DNA of 64,000 bases, taken from the NCBI GenBank assembly GCA_001600415.1, contig BCJX01000002.1, forward strand, positions 672,517 to 736,516, written 5' to 3'. The position numbers and the translations under genes were made by a program. A model generated the notes under the pieces. The model ran no database searches and had not been told where the DNA came from. It was given only the letters and a program-made list of their open reading frames with translations. Within the stretch, counting starts at the first letter, position 1; every line of letters starts with the position of its first letter. The DNA is from Pascua guehoae. Lineage: Eukaryota; Basidiomycota; Tremellomycetes; Trichosporonales; Trichosporonaceae. Below, in pieces: positions 45,201 to 57,025 of the stretch.

Positions 45201-46418
45201 CAGCATTTTACCGCCACCAATCGAGGAATGCTTCTTGGTCTCAAAGCCTAACGCCCGGTGTCGGGGCAGGCCAGATCGATACTGCCCTGCCCCGCGAGTG
45301 ACAGCGACGAGACTGGGGGGCGGGGGGCCAAACAGAGGCAGCCAAGTGCTGCTGGGACGGCAATTTTGGTAATTCATGTCTCAACCCAAACCGGCCATGT
45401 CTCACCACCGGCCGGATCTGAGGCTGAAACGAATACGGCGGGTGGTGTGCACTGCTGCCGCGAAATTCCTTCTCCAAGGTCCATGTGCCGCGCCTGGTGC
45501 TGTGCGTGTGCCCTGCGGCGCCTTGCGGCGTCTGGCATGTTCTCACAGCGGCCCCCGGTGTCGCGCGGGCACATGACCCAGGGCCCGCCGGGATCGGCGG
45601 AGGCAGCGTCGAGAGGGCAGTCACGAGCGGGCGGGGGCGTGTGCGGCTGCGAGACATGCACGATTGATGGGCATACACGCATGTCACGCCCAGAGGGAAA
45701 AGCTCGAGGTTTGCAGCGGCAGTGGCAGCGGCAGAGGCTGGCAGACTGGCAGGCAGACTGCTTGGCTGACTCAGTGCTGAGTCGCGTCCACTGCCACTGT
45801 GGCACTACCCCCACCATCCCTGTCCCCAGTGCCACCATGGCCGTTTGCACCATGAACAAACGCCGAACGCTACCGCACCGCAGCGCGGCGTGATCTCGGA
45901 CCACTCCAGGCCTAGTGCGCATGTGGCCCCAGATCGCCAGGCGGACTCGTGCCGATCGCGCCACGCAGCGTCACCGCTCGCGCCTGTGCTAGTGTGCCGC
46001 TGCTGCCCACCACGTTCACGTGTCGGCGACCGTTTGTTCCAGCCACCAGGGGTCGTTCTTCGGGTCCGCGGCAGTTTCACGGCGTAACATGCACGTTTTT
46101 TTCCTTCCTAGCGTACAACCAATAAATCTAATGTCCTACGGCATTGTGTAAAGGATGGGGAGAAAAGGGGGGCACAGGCCAGTCTTGGGTCTTGGGCCGT
46201 AAAAGGGCCAAGGTCTACAAGTTGAACAACGACAAGGACAATGATCGGGGGGGAGAGAGCCAAACCGGGCCGCTGCACTCTTCCGCGACGCGCGAGCGGC
46301 ATCTTTACTCCGTGTCTAGCTAGCTAGCCAGCTAGTGTGGGGCCAAGACCGACGTGTCGGGTGTTTTGGGTGGGTGTTTTTTTTGCTTGCTGCTGCTACA
46401 AACCACATTCTAGCGGCT
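42253..46418. other. 4.2-kb gene-free region
   Basis: Only short, domain-less frames and a 42-bp tandem repeat (44591-44690) are visible. The last 300 bp before 46419 should include the 3' UTR of the Zn2Cys6 gene. Confidence 0.5.
44591..44690. repeat. 42-bp tandem repeat, 2.4 copies
   Basis: Units start at 44591, 44633 and 44675, each with CTTGATGTCAT or CTTGAGGTCAT. The 42-bp period is a multiple of three, so both strands stay open and translate to repeated 14-residue motifs (LDVISLQHGSTESI and LEVICVQHDSKEFI on plus). Confidence 0.8.
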
Positions 46419-48107
46419 CTAGTCGCCACGGATCGGCGCGAGACGGTGCTGGGCCTGGGGTGGTGGGCTGGCCGTGCGCCGGCGATACTCGCCGTGCGGG
46501 CCTTCAAAGTAGTCCCTGCGCTCCGACCACTGCTCGGGGCCACTGGCAGCACGGAGAGAGTACCCTGGGTGGAACATTGGGGCGGCGGCGTGACGCGGGG
46601 CGTGGGCAGCGTCATAGTTTTGGTGGCTGGCGTGGCTTGGGTGGCTGGCATGCGAACCACTCGTTCCAGGGCCAGGCGGCGGGGCATGCTGCTGGTGCTG
46701 CTGGGCATGCTGCTGGGGCTGGAGCTGCTGCTGAGGGAGCTGCTGCTGCTGCTGTGGATGCGGAGGGGGACGCTGGGGCTGGCCGTGCTGGCCGGGGTGC
46801 TGTTGGTGCGGACCGGGAGCAGAAGCATGTGCCGGCGGGTACGGATGGGGTCCAGCCTGCTGCTGCTGCTGAGCATGCTGTGCGTACTCGCGCTCGTCCC
46901 ACGAACCCGCCATCCGCGGCGGGCGGTACGGGTGGTACCTGTCGTCTGGGGGCCAGTAGTAGTCGGTGTGCGGTGCGGACCGCGGCATGCGTTGCACGTC
47001 CCAGCGGTCGCGGGGTGCCTCGAACGATCCGCGGCGAGTCATTGTGCCTGGTGGGGCCGATGCCGGCGGCTCTGTTGCATGCTGCTGGGTCGACGCCGGA
47101 GCCGTCGCCGGAGGCTGTTGTGTTTGTTGCCCAGAGGCCGACGACGACTGTGCCCCCGCGCTCGTCGGCGGTGCACGTGCAGGGCGGCCGGGACAAGGCC
47201 CACGCTTCTTTTGTGTAGCAGAGTACTGGCACACACGGCCGCTCTCGCGACACCGCGAGCAGTGGCCCGTCTGGCCGGGCATGCCACCGGCGTCACACCG
47301 AACCTTGCGGGCACGGCATGCATCGCAGGCCTTTGTCGTGCGCGAAATGGGCATGCGCGTCCCGAGGCCCGTTGGGTCAAAGGGGAGGCCGACCATGATG
47401 GGCGCGACCGGCATGCCTGGGCCAGAAAAGTAGGCCGGTCCATACTCGTATGGATAGTACCCTGGGTGTGGGTGTTGGGGGTACTCGACTGCAGGGTGGT
47501 ACGTGTGGCGGCGCGCAAACTCGGGACGATAATCGGGACGCTCGTGCGAACGGGGCCTGTAATCAGCCGTCGGAGGCCGGTAGTCTGTCATGGGACGGTA
47601 GTCTGTCGATGGGCGGGGAGGATGGGCGGCATGGGCATGGGCCGGCGAGTGAACGGCACTGTGCGGGTGTCCATGTCCATGGTGGGCAGCGTGGTGGTGG
47701 GCGTACTCTGGAGGAGGTGGGCCGTAGCCGGGCGTGTGGAGACCCGGGGTGGGGAGACCGGCGCTGGGAAGGCCCGGAGTTGTCAAGCTCGGGGTAGGGA
47801 GGGGAGCACCGGCCGACGATGGCGGACCGTTGACTAAGGCCGAGATGCTTCGGCGCTCGTCACTGCTGCCACGAGCAAGTGGCACTGCTCCGGGGAGATT
47901 GAGGGGGGGTGGGCGGGCACGACGCTTTACGCCCTCTCCCTGCATGGGCGCGAATGCAGTGGGCGATGCACCACCACGCGGGGTGCGGGGAGATGTGGGG
48001 GGCGAGGGACTGCTACCTCCGCTCGACGTCGAGCGTCTTTGATCGTCACTGATGCGTAAAAGCGCCGAGACGGGTGGCAGTTCGTGGACCATGGTGCTGG
48101 CGTGCAT
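46419..48107 (-). CDS. Zn2Cys6 (fungal binuclear cluster) transcription factor
   Basis: A single-exon frame of 562 aa. The Zn2Cys6 DNA-binding domain is at residues 261-294 with CDACRARKVRC, then HCSRCRESGRVC (C-x2-C-x6-C-x11-C-x2-C-x6-C), followed by a basic QKKRGPCPGR linker. It is expected to bind CGG-type half-sites in the nucleus. The cluster sits mid-protein; the N-terminal half is Pro/His/Tyr-rich (repeated TDYRP units) and the C-terminal half is Gln/Pro-rich, both typical of activation or low-complexity regions. No fungal-specific middle homology domain is visible. Whether it acts on the GH78/MFS promoter with its CGG array is only a guess: they are 38 kb apart. Confidence 0.9.
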   Translation of the reverse strand: MHASTMVHELPPVSALLRISDDQRRSTSSGGSSPSPPTSPRTPRGGASPTAFAPMQGEGVKRRARPPPLNLPGAVPLARGSSDERRSISALVNGPPSSAGAPLPTPSLTTPGLPSAGLPTPGLHTPGYGPPPPEYAHHHAAHHGHGHPHSAVHSPAHAHAAHPPRPSTDYRPMTDYRPPTADYRPRSHERPDYRPEFARRHTYHPAVEYPQHPHPGYYPYEYGPAYFSGPGMPVAPIMVGLPFDPTGLGTRMPISRTTKACDACRARKVRCDAGGMPGQTGHCSRCRESGRVCQYSATQKKRGPCPGRPARAPPTSAGAQSSSASGQQTQQPPATAPASTQQHATEPPASAPPGTMTRRGSFEAPRDRWDVQRMPRSAPHTDYYWPPDDRYHPYRPPRMAGSWDEREYAQHAQQQQQAGPHPYPPAHASAPGPHQQHPGQHGQPQRPPPHPQQQQQLPQQQLQPQQHAQQHQQHAPPPGPGTSGSHASHPSHASHQNYDAAHAPRHAAAPMFHPGYSLRAASGPEQWSERRDYFEGPHGEYRRRTASPPPQAQHRLAPIRGD

Positions 48108-51100
48108 GGAAGGGGAAGGGCAGAGCGCTTGCGTTGCGGAGATTTTGATAGACGCCGTGGGTGTGATGGGAGGGGAGGGGAGGGAAAGGAGTGATGGGCG
48201 GGATGGGGGTGGGATGGGTGGATGGATGCACAGTTGCAGTTTGGGTTATCCTTAGGTTGTTAGGGGTGCGGGAGATCGGCACAGTGGGTGGGTCGGGAGA
48301 AGCGGGGGGGCGGGAGCGCTAGACCGGGCCCTTGTTGTCGTGAGAGGATCTGCGTGACGTTGTGGTAGACGTAACAAAGGGTTGTCGAGTACCAGTACGA
48401 GTCTACACACAAGAGACCAAAGTGGGTAGTGTGTCGAGATTATGTACAAGAGACAGACTGCGTGTGTGTACAGCCGCAAATGTGATGGTGTGGGGACGCG
48501 TCTTGAAGAGCCAGCAGTCAGAGTGCTTAAGACGGTGAGGAGGTGCGGCTGGTGGTGGATGTGGTGCGCCAGGCCAGAGAGTCAATTGTCTGACAGCAAG
48601 TGGGTAGGTGCCCAGGAGCCAGGAGGGGGGGGGGGGGACGGAGGAGGTGCGCGCAAAGGGACAAGGAGCAGGGACACGACCAATGTAGGGGCTGGTTAGC
48701 GTCTGGTGGCTCTACTATGGGGCGTGCGGCTGGCCCACCGGCGCTGGCGCTCCTGGCTTGCGTTTGGCGTCTGGGATTGGAAAACGTTGTCAAAGGCGCA
48801 TTTGGCGTTCTGTGGGGGGGTGGAAGAGGGGGAGGGGCAGGTGGCAGAGGAGAGGAGAGGGGGGTTCGAGCGCGTTAGGACTGAAAAAAAGGCAGCGGCC
48901 AAGCATCTTCTCGTCGTCGGTGGCGCAGCGGCGCATCAGGGGCGGATAGAGAGGGATGGCATCGACAAACAGACGAGGGGGGCACGGGCGGTGGCGTCGC
49001 TATCTAGGGTGGTGAGCTTGATGGATTGCAGGACGCAGGACATTGCATTTGTGCATCAGGCAGACACACACCATGAGGTCAGCCACGCGCGGGCGGGCGG
49101 GCGAGCGAGCGAGCTGGCTGCGGCATGCGGCATGCGGCATCGCAAACCGCAAGCCTCGATCCGCAAGCCAAGATGTAACCGTATGTAGAACAAGGCATCC
49201 CGCGGCAGAGAGAGAGGGAGCGAAGAAGCAGCCAAGCAGGCCCCACGCGCGCGCCAGGTGACCTGCTTTTTTTCGCGCGCATTCTGTTCGGGTCAAGGTG
49301 AAGACGCAGATGTTTAGTTTGCTTTGCATTTTGGAGCGAAACAATTGTCGACCTGCATGCAGGGCCCAAAGGGACGGCGTCGACGGCTGCTCCACCACGG
49401 CACATCCAGATGGAAGCCGGTCCGAGACCCTGGAGAGAGGTAGGGGGTTACGTTTTTCGTTTGTCTCAACTGTGGCTCTTTAGCGAGCAACAAGGCGATC
49501 AAGCATGTCTGGGTGTACCGTGAGTAAGCCAAGCATGTGGGGTGGTGTCCTACATTATCCTGGCCAGCTATTTCGTGCATAACAGCCGCGGCAGAAGGAC
49601 CGAGCCGCCTCCGGAGAACCGGCCCAAGGGTGGTTTTAAACTAGACCAAACTCTGCAGACCACTGCCAAAACTCTTTGGCTCCTGAACGTGGAGAGTGGG
49701 TGGGGGTGCCCCGCCCTGAGTAATTTTGGTGCTATTTTTCCTAACACATTCAAACGCATTTCATTCTAGGTAGGTTGGATTAACTGACAGAGGCAAAACT
49801 CTGTTCTGGCCTGCATGTTGTGCCTGCCCGCCTGCACCTGCATCTTCCTCTTGCGCAGGTGGTGTGCATGGTCTGGGTTTGAGACTGCCATGGTTATCCT
49901 GGCGGCAGATCTCAGGCGTGGCTGGAAGCAGAGTGGGTCAGCCAGCCAGCACGGCACGATCGTGGGTGGCGGTGTGTGCGCCACGCCATACTCAGGAGCC
50001 CACCACCACGGTTGGCACCCACCATGACGCCTGCCTGTTACAGAGCAGCGCATAAACCTTGCAGTGGGCCCGACGACAGGTCATGGAGCCGGTCCGTCGT
50101 AGTAATTCCGCGGCGCTCCATCACTCCGCGGACGCACAGCCTCCCCCATTTCAAGGGCTCGGGTTCGGATCGAGGTCGAGGTAGAGGTGGTGGCAGGTGA
50201 CACGCCCCGAGACAAGCTCTCGCCAGCATATCATGCTGCTCCACACAATGCACGTCGGTGCCAGCCAAGCCACATGCAACGCCACCCCCCGACCTCACTC
50301 AGACCAAGTTACTCAGGCCCCGTGGCTGGCGGCGCGTCCTCGTGACTGTGGTGGGCCCGCCCAGAGCCCACAGCGCAGTGACCCCTCCTGCCGCCGTGGG
50401 ATGCAGCTGGGAGAAGCAGCCATCACCACCGTCGACGCTGAGAATCACACGCCCGCAGGCAAGGTACGGTAGGTGGACAGTACAGCAGCAGCGTGCAGTG
50501 CAGTGCAGCGCCGGGCGGGCGGACAAGGGTGGCGCACTTGGTTTTGTGGAAAAATATCGACGCCACACGCCACGCCTAGACGCCACCGCCACGGCACGAC
50601 AAAATGAAACCCACCGAACAGAGCGAGCCCAGGGCCTGGCAGACCTTTATTTGTGGACCACAGTCTCGGAGACTTGACCCTGGACCTCTGCTCGCAGGCT
50701 GGCTCCAACAGGGCCGCCACCACCACCAAAGGCACAGCACGGCTGACAAGTCCACTCGTATTTGGAAACAGAATGGCATTAACTTAAACCTTCGATTGGC
50801 GCCATCGATTGACCGTGCTGTCGCACTTTTTTTTTATTTTCCAACGCTGGCCAGTTCTTTGGACCCTTTGCAGCACGCACGCTAGGATGCGGCAAAGGCT
50901 CCGGCACAGTCGCCTACCCCAGCTCTGTACCCTGCCTCTCCCAGCTCTTACCCCGCACTAGACCTCGATCTATTCATCGGACCGACCAGCGGGGCTTGAG
51001 GCGTTCCGTCCGACTCAACAAGAGAGCCTACTTGCCAGTTACGGACCCGGCCTAGTAAACCTAGTGCCATGTTTGGCTCGTTGCACCTTGCCACTAATAG

Positions 51101-53594
51101 ACGTTGTTTCCACATGCTGTGCTGTGCGCGCGCGCTACCAGTGTTGTTCCAACTCGTGTGCGACTTTGGGTCGTCACTGGCGTGCGCTTGTTTGCCATTG
51201 ACCTTCAAGGTGACGCGCGTCGTTACGTGGTCACTCGTATTCTCCATTGCTCCAAGAGTTCCGAGTGCTCCGAGAGACTATTCCGCATTCAGTCCCACTC
51301 TGACGTATCATTGTCCCCCCTTAGCGTGTTTCCTGCTTCATGCACATGCCCCTCTCTGCCCGGCACCGTTCACCTTTTTTCTCGAGAACAATTCCGCATC
51401 ACGTCACCTACCTGAACCCAATTTCGGGCAGGAGCCTGATGGTATCTGTCGGAGCAGCAGTGGCTCGGACCCTCAGGATTCCCCGAAGGAACGACCTGGG
51501 GTGGAGGGGTGGACCAGGGCTGCAGGGGGGCGTGCGGCGTCAGGTGGCTTCGGTGTCTCGGCCATTCTGGACGGTATTTCCTGCAGAAATGCCGAGCTTC
51601 TTCCTGACCTGATGCTTCCTGAACAGTACGCGATTCGAGAGCAAGGCCGACAAGGGAAGGCCGTGTGGCGCCCCGATACGGAGCGCACACGGTGACATGC
51701 CGAAGATGCTCCGCGGGGCCGGGAGTGCAGCGACGGAGATGTGTTTTACGGCCGTATGGTAGTAGTGGTTAGGTCTCGGCGACAGGATGCAGTTTTACGC
51801 CGTTCGTGGCGAGCAGTCGTGGTGGCAAGAGACGCCTGCGGCCAACGTCTGTGGCACGGGTCGTGGAATTTACCGTTTACGGCTGTGTTTCCGCCAGTCT
51901 CAGCCGGCATTGTCGCCGCATGCCAAGCATAATACCGGTCACGGTAACATCGGGCGAGGTTGAGGCAGCATGCTTGGGGGGGTAAGCATACCGCGAGGGC
52001 ACAAGGATAAGCGCAAGCCTGGAACAAATGCGGCACTGACTGACAAACATTGTTGCATTAAGCTCGAGTGGAGAGGTGCCACGGGACAGGCAGGCTGGAC
52101 GTGGCACGCACAGTGCATGCCATCGTTTGGCATGTGGGAGACGCGTCTGATCATCTGACATTTTTATCGTTTCAGTGGCAATGGTCACAAGTTCATGTTG
52201 GTGTCACGGATCATGCTTGCAGTGGTTGAAACGACATAGCTGGCAGCAGTGTTGTTTCGGCCGGCACAAAAAGAAGTCTTGTCGTCCTCGTGATCAGAGA
52301 TAATTTCGTCATTTCTTCTTGTAGACTCCTAGTGTGCATGCCACCCCATTTTTTTTTTTTCGATGGTGGCATGGGACAAGACTTTCCTCTTCGGAGAAGT
52401 GTGCAGGCTGCCATCTTGTTCTGCATGGAAGCCCTTGCTCTGGAGGATGTTCGTCCCGGCAAGTACGTGACGGACACTGCCAGCCCCCAGCATCTGACAG
52501 TATGCCAAGGCCGTACCCTTGCGTAGTAGATTATGCCTCGTAGGTTTTTGCAGTCGCAGCAGGGTATTGCAGTGTAGATTTTGGGCGCAGGGGCGGCACC
52601 TGGACAATGCCCTGTTCTTCTCGGCTACCCCAGCCAATCGCTACAGTACATGCACATGTGAAGATTACAACCCCCTTCCGGAGGCCGTAGCAATAGCTAC
52701 GCGTGCTGCAACAGTTTTGAAGTTTGTTCGTCTTTTCTTCGTGTCCAGGCGTTATCGAATGCTACTCCCCTTGGCGTTACTTCGGTGTTCGCTTGTGAAA
52801 CCCTCGTCAACGTTCAGATCCGATCTCGATCCATCTTCCTAGTGGGGCAGCTCGCTGTCCTGGCATAGTGTTCTGGAACCATGTTCTCGGATACTATGAT
52901 CGGCAATATCCCTCGAGGGTCAGCTTCCCGGGACTCTGGTGGACCCTCGCGCGCGCCTGATTTTGCCATCGATCAGGCGCCTCCCCCGCAGTGCACCCCC
53001 GGTTTTCCTGAGCTCGCGCACGCCCTGACCCACCGGTACGGTACCGGCGGCACGGCGGCGGCAACGGCCACCGTCGGCCACCGTCGGCCACGGTTGTGGC
53101 TGACGTGACGGCGTGCGTGGGTTGTGCGGGTTGCGGGGGGTTTGGGGGTCGCAACAGTGAGCAGGAAGATTCTGCGCAGTCAGAAAACCGTCCGGCCCCC
53201 CGCTGGACGGGACGATATCGAATCCGTCGCCCAACGCCTATCAACGGCGGCATGCAATGGTGTAGAATTTGATAAGCCACGCCGGGGGAGGGGGGAGGGG
53301 ACAAGCAAGGAACGCTCGCAGACGGCAAGCAAGTACAGAAGCTTGTCCATCCCCTCTGCTCCTCCACCGGGCCTGAATCACCTTCTGCGCCGCGGCGCGG
53401 CGCCTTGTCTCTCCGTCTCTTGTACCCTGCCCGTGCCGACTATGCCGAGGCGAGTTTAGCAGTTGGGCAGTTTTTCCGAGCGTGGCGGCGTCGGCGTCGC
53501 CAAACCCTGCTCGCTTCCCTTGGCATGTATGCTGTCTCTGCAACCCTCCCTCTGCGCCGATGGGAAGTGGATCGTGGGGGGTTAGGCGGTCGGG

Positions 53595-53640
53595 GTCCGT
53601 GGGTGCGTGGCGGTCCGTGGGTGCGTGGCGGTCCGTGGCG
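53595..53640. repeat. 18-bp tandem repeat GTCCGTGGGTGCGTGGCG
   Basis: Two full 18-bp units and a partial third in a GC-rich stretch. Confidence 0.8.
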
Positions 53641-54657
53641 TGGCGCCGCGGCACTCGGGCTTACCCAACTCGCCCAGGGGTACAGAGAGAGGCATTTTCG
53701 AACTGGGCGTGCGCAAATTCGAAACGCGCACGCACGCAAGCGAGTGCATAATTCGAATTCGACCGGCCATGGTCGTTGACTCTGTTGCCCGTTTCCGACA
53801 CGCCGCCGCCACAATGTTTGCATCCGACCGGGGGGCGTGGTCGTGGCCGGCCATCAAGGGCGCCCGGTGGGTACAGTGCAGTGGCAGTGGTGGGTGGGTG
53901 GCCGTGGCGCGGGGGGCCCAGGGAAGGTGGAAGGTGGGGTCGATGGATGCAAGGGGGTGACTGCGGACACACCCGGGGCGCCGCACAAACACATCCAATG
54001 CGCCAGTGCCCAATGCGGTCCGAACCCCGCACCAATCGTGACCAGGCGCCCCGGACCCGACGCCCCGAACACCCCGACGAGACCCGCCGGAACACCGCAG
54101 GGGACACGGCAAGGAACACCGGGCACGCATATGTCACCTCGGCGCACCGGCGTCCCACGGACGCACGAGCCGTCCGGTTTGACTCGCGCCGTGGCGGTTG
54201 CTCCGAAACTGACAAACCGGTCCGAGCGCGAAACTGTATCTGGCTCGTGTCCGTGTAAAACTTTATTTCCATTCCTCTCCCCCTCCCACTCCACCCCACA
54301 CACACGTCGCGACCCACACGGCCTGCACGGGGCACGCCTGTTGCTCGGCGATGGGCTCGGTAGTGAGCTCGGTAGTGAGCTCGTTACGGCTCATCAAAGT
54401 GCCTGTCTAAGGCGAGCGACAGCAGTACTGATGGCTGACGTGGCCGCGGCCTCGAGTCCCTCGCCGCGGGGCCTGGGTACCGTGGGTGCGTAACCTAACC
54501 TACCCTCACGTTTCGCAAAGGCCCCTTGGGCTCGTCTCGGACTGACACGCCCGTTCAAACCAACAGCTCGGGCCGACCAACTCTCCCTCTTTCGCATGAG
54601 CCATCAAGAGGGCCAAGAGGCACAACTACACACCCAACCAGCAAACATGCCCGCGTG

Positions 54658-54658
<1 letters not shown>

Positions 54659-54688
<30 letters not shown>
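54659..54688. repeat. T30 homopolymer
   Basis: A run of 30 T in intergenic DNA, the second such long T run in the window. Confidence 0.9.
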
Positions 54689-55218
54689 CTGCTGCTTCTT
54701 CTCGGACCAGTTTTCGGACCACCAAACCTCATCCTCGGGCAAGGCCGTATCTGAAATCCCAACCTAATCTGTTCTGCACTCTATCTGCTTCGAGACAGGT
54801 GCCGAAACAGGCCTACGCAGCCGATCCGTCCCACGTCGCCAAGGAGATCCGCTCCTCCGCAGCAAGGAATGTCGCCGGGATCGCAGTCGCGACCTGGGCC
54901 CGTTGGCCGCTGGTTTTGGTGGCCTCGTTGAGCTCGTTGCTTACTCGCTCGCTGCGTGGCGCCGCCACCCAACTCATGCCGCGTCTCGTGTATCGTGTAT
55001 CCGTTACTCACGAACCCAATTTGCTTGGCCGCCATCACACTCACGTCTCACACCGAGTCCCAACCGCGGATCACGATCGGGGTGATGCACACGCACCTGA
55101 GGTCTAAGACCGTGAGTTGTCACTTTGTGAGACCTCCGTGTAATTGTCACGACACTATGGGAAAGGGTGGTTTCTTGGGGTTACCGTGCGTGCCTCGATA
55201 CGAGACTCGTTGCTGTTG

Positions 55219-55280
55219 CCGAGCGTTGCGAGTTTGCGAGCTTTGCGAGTTTGCGAATTTACGAGTTTACGAGGTTTGCA
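55219..55280. repeat. Degenerate GCGAGTTT tandem repeat
   Basis: About six units of GCGAGTTT/GCGAGCTTT/ACGAGTTT in head-to-tail order. Confidence 0.75.
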
Positions 55281-55854
55281 AAGTGGTGAGCGTTGTGAGC
55301 CACCTGGTGCCCAGAGGGGCCTGCTTGGTAATACCTGCACGCCCACTGGCCAGAGTTGTCGGGTCAGCCACGACGGAGAGCAGGCATACCTCGCCGTCTC
55401 TTTCTGGGGGATTTTTTTTTCTCCTTCTCGTTTTGGCATTTCTCATTCTGGCAACTGCCGCCGGCGTTTGATGCGCCCACTGTGATCTGTCTCGCACCAT
55501 CCGCCACTGCCCCACATTCAGTGCCGCCGACACTTGTCCAACTTTGTATTATTCATCTCACATCCCTTTTTGTCTTGTCTGTGAGTATGTAATTAATACC
55601 ATCTTTAGTGTGGGTGGCAGGCACGCGGCGTCAAGGACAGCTTTCACAGCCATCAGAAAACTCTATCCCATCATGACCGGGTCCACCATCGCCCTGCGCT
55701 GCCCGTAAAACTGTGCACTGGGCACAGCAAGCCACAGACCCGAGCCAGACTCGAGCAATTACAGACCGACGAGGGCCAGGCAAAGACCGTTCCGCTTCGA
55801 GTGGCTGGTATACCCGCTTGACACCCATCATCGCATGCTCCCCAATGCCCGCCA

Positions 55855-55972
55855 CAGGTACAGTACGTTCGGAACGCGAGACTACCACCGTGAGGCACGA
55901 GCGCGCAGCAGTCTCGCGACTTTCCGAACGTGCCTGTAGATACAGCGTATCCCTGCGCCTCACGATACGTTT
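55855..55972. mobile_element. Inverted-repeat element, possibly a divergent MITE relative
   Basis: ACAGTACGTTCGGAACGCGAGACT-like sequence near 55860 is mirrored by AGTCTCGCGACTTTCCGAACGTGCCTGT ending near 55937 (arms imperfect). ACCGTGAGGC inside and CCCTGCGCCTCACG beyond it resemble the inner ends of the three clear MITE-like copies. It lies between two related 40-bp direct repeats (55628-55669 and 56007-56051). Confidence 0.4.
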
Positions 55973-56411
55973 TTGTCCGAGGAAATTAACGCTATCGTTG
56001 GTGATGGGCGTCAAGGGCAGCTTTGACAGCCATCACAGCCCTCTCCATCCTTACCAGGCACACTCTCACCCTACACATCCAGCTTTATGTCCGAGGCAGT
56101 ACATGAGCCACAGACTCGAACTCTTGGGGAAACGGAGCGACAGACCTGCTCGCCTTTTTCGCTGTATATTGCATAATGATCGCGTATAGGGGCTGTTAGC
56201 CGGTGTGGTATGGCAGTGTGGGGCAGCGGCGTACACTACTCGGACGGAGGTGCGGGGGAAGGGGGGTTAGGGGGTGGCTGCGTGCCTGCAGTCTGGGGTG
56301 CCTTGCGCTCCCTTACCCCACCCATCTTCGCTTTCGATCTTCAGAGGCAGACGTACCAGCACCAGGCGGCACAAAGTGCCCAGTCCTGCGCGTAGCAAAA
56401 GCAAAGACTTC

Positions 56412-56505
56412 CGACGGAGACGTGATTCGAACACGCGCGCCCAGAGGGCACCTCCTGACCCTAGTAGGTAGCAGGGAGGCGGAGTAACCACTTTCCTACC
56501 CCGCC
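56412..56505 (-). tRNA. tRNA-Ser(GCU) with a 12-nt intron
   Basis: Reading the minus strand, the acceptor stem GGCGGGG (56505-56499) pairs with CTCCGTC (56419-56413), including two G-U pairs; discriminator G at 56412, as expected for serine. The D stem is GGA/TCC, the anticodon stem CCTCC/GGAGG, the anticodon GCT after CT, and the variable arm GCCC-TCT-GGGC. The T arm is GCGTG-TTCGAAT-CACGT. A 12-nt intron CCTACTAGGGTC follows A37. All parts of a class II tRNA are in place. Confidence 0.9.
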
Positions 56506-56765
56506 GATGGGTGAGGTTTGGGTTGGAATACAACTCCGGCCGCTCAGCATCGAAACCCTTTTGCTCTACGGGAAAAAATCCAACAGTGCGCAGTGTCGAG
56601 ATGGCAGCGGGCGTTGCTCAGAGGCTCTAAATTATAGAGGGTTGCCAAAAAAACAAGTAGAGCAGGGCGAGACTGGCGGTTGCAAGGCCAGTGTACAGAG
56701 CGTGTCGAAGCAACGACAAAAGGGGCAGGGTGAGACTTGCCGACTCTACAAGCTCTGGACATGGA

Positions 56766-56912
56766 CCTCTGCAGCTGAACATATCAGGACCGTGAGAGGC
56801 GCAGGGTGAGATTTATCTTGCGCTGCGCAACGCTCATCTCTGCACCAGCTCAGAGCTACATGCCACGGCATCCCTGCCGCCCCTCACGGTCCTTTTTGAC
56901 ATGCTCTGTACC
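56766..56912. mobile_element. MITE-like element, copy 3 (reverse orientation)
   Basis: Read on the minus strand, this segment starts GTACAGAGCATGTCAAAAAG, continues GACCGTGAGGGGCGGCAGGG and GATGCCGTGGCATGTAGCTC, then GAGATGAGCGTTGCGCAGCG and CTCACCCTGCGCCTCTCACG. This matches the copy at 7682-7824 in order over almost its whole length. One end (near 56766) is more diverged. A weaker partial match begins at GTACAGAGCGTGTC near 56693. Confidence 0.65.
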
Positions 56913-56975
56913 TCGCAATATTGGCGAGGATGCGAACATGCGACTTGCCGAGCGCGCCGCGCGCGCCGCGCAGTT

Positions 56976-57025
56976 TCGTATCGTATCGTATCGCACCGTA
57001 TCGTGTCGTATCGTACCGTATCGTA
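56976..57025. repeat. CGTAT pentanucleotide microsatellite
   Basis: About ten imperfect copies of CGTAT/CGTAC, next to MITE copy 3. Confidence 0.85.

Larger units (their letters stand above)
48108..56411. other. 8.3-kb gene-free region
   Basis: The first few hundred bases, CT-rich on the minus strand, fit the 5' UTR of the Zn2Cys6 gene. Beyond that I find only short frames without domains, a T30 run, small tandem repeats and an inverted-repeat element (55855-55972). No transposon protein or RNA gene is recognisable. Confidence 0.5.

Noticed and set aside
46335..47837. 500-codon plus-strand frame opposite the Zn2Cys6 gene
   Set aside because: Antisense shadow of Gln/His/Pro-rich coding sequence; the Zn2Cys6 cluster is clearly on the minus strand.
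51069..51695. 208-codon plus-strand frame
   Set aside because: No recognisable domain or intron, and frames on the opposite strand are equally open; chance in GC-rich DNA is sufficient.
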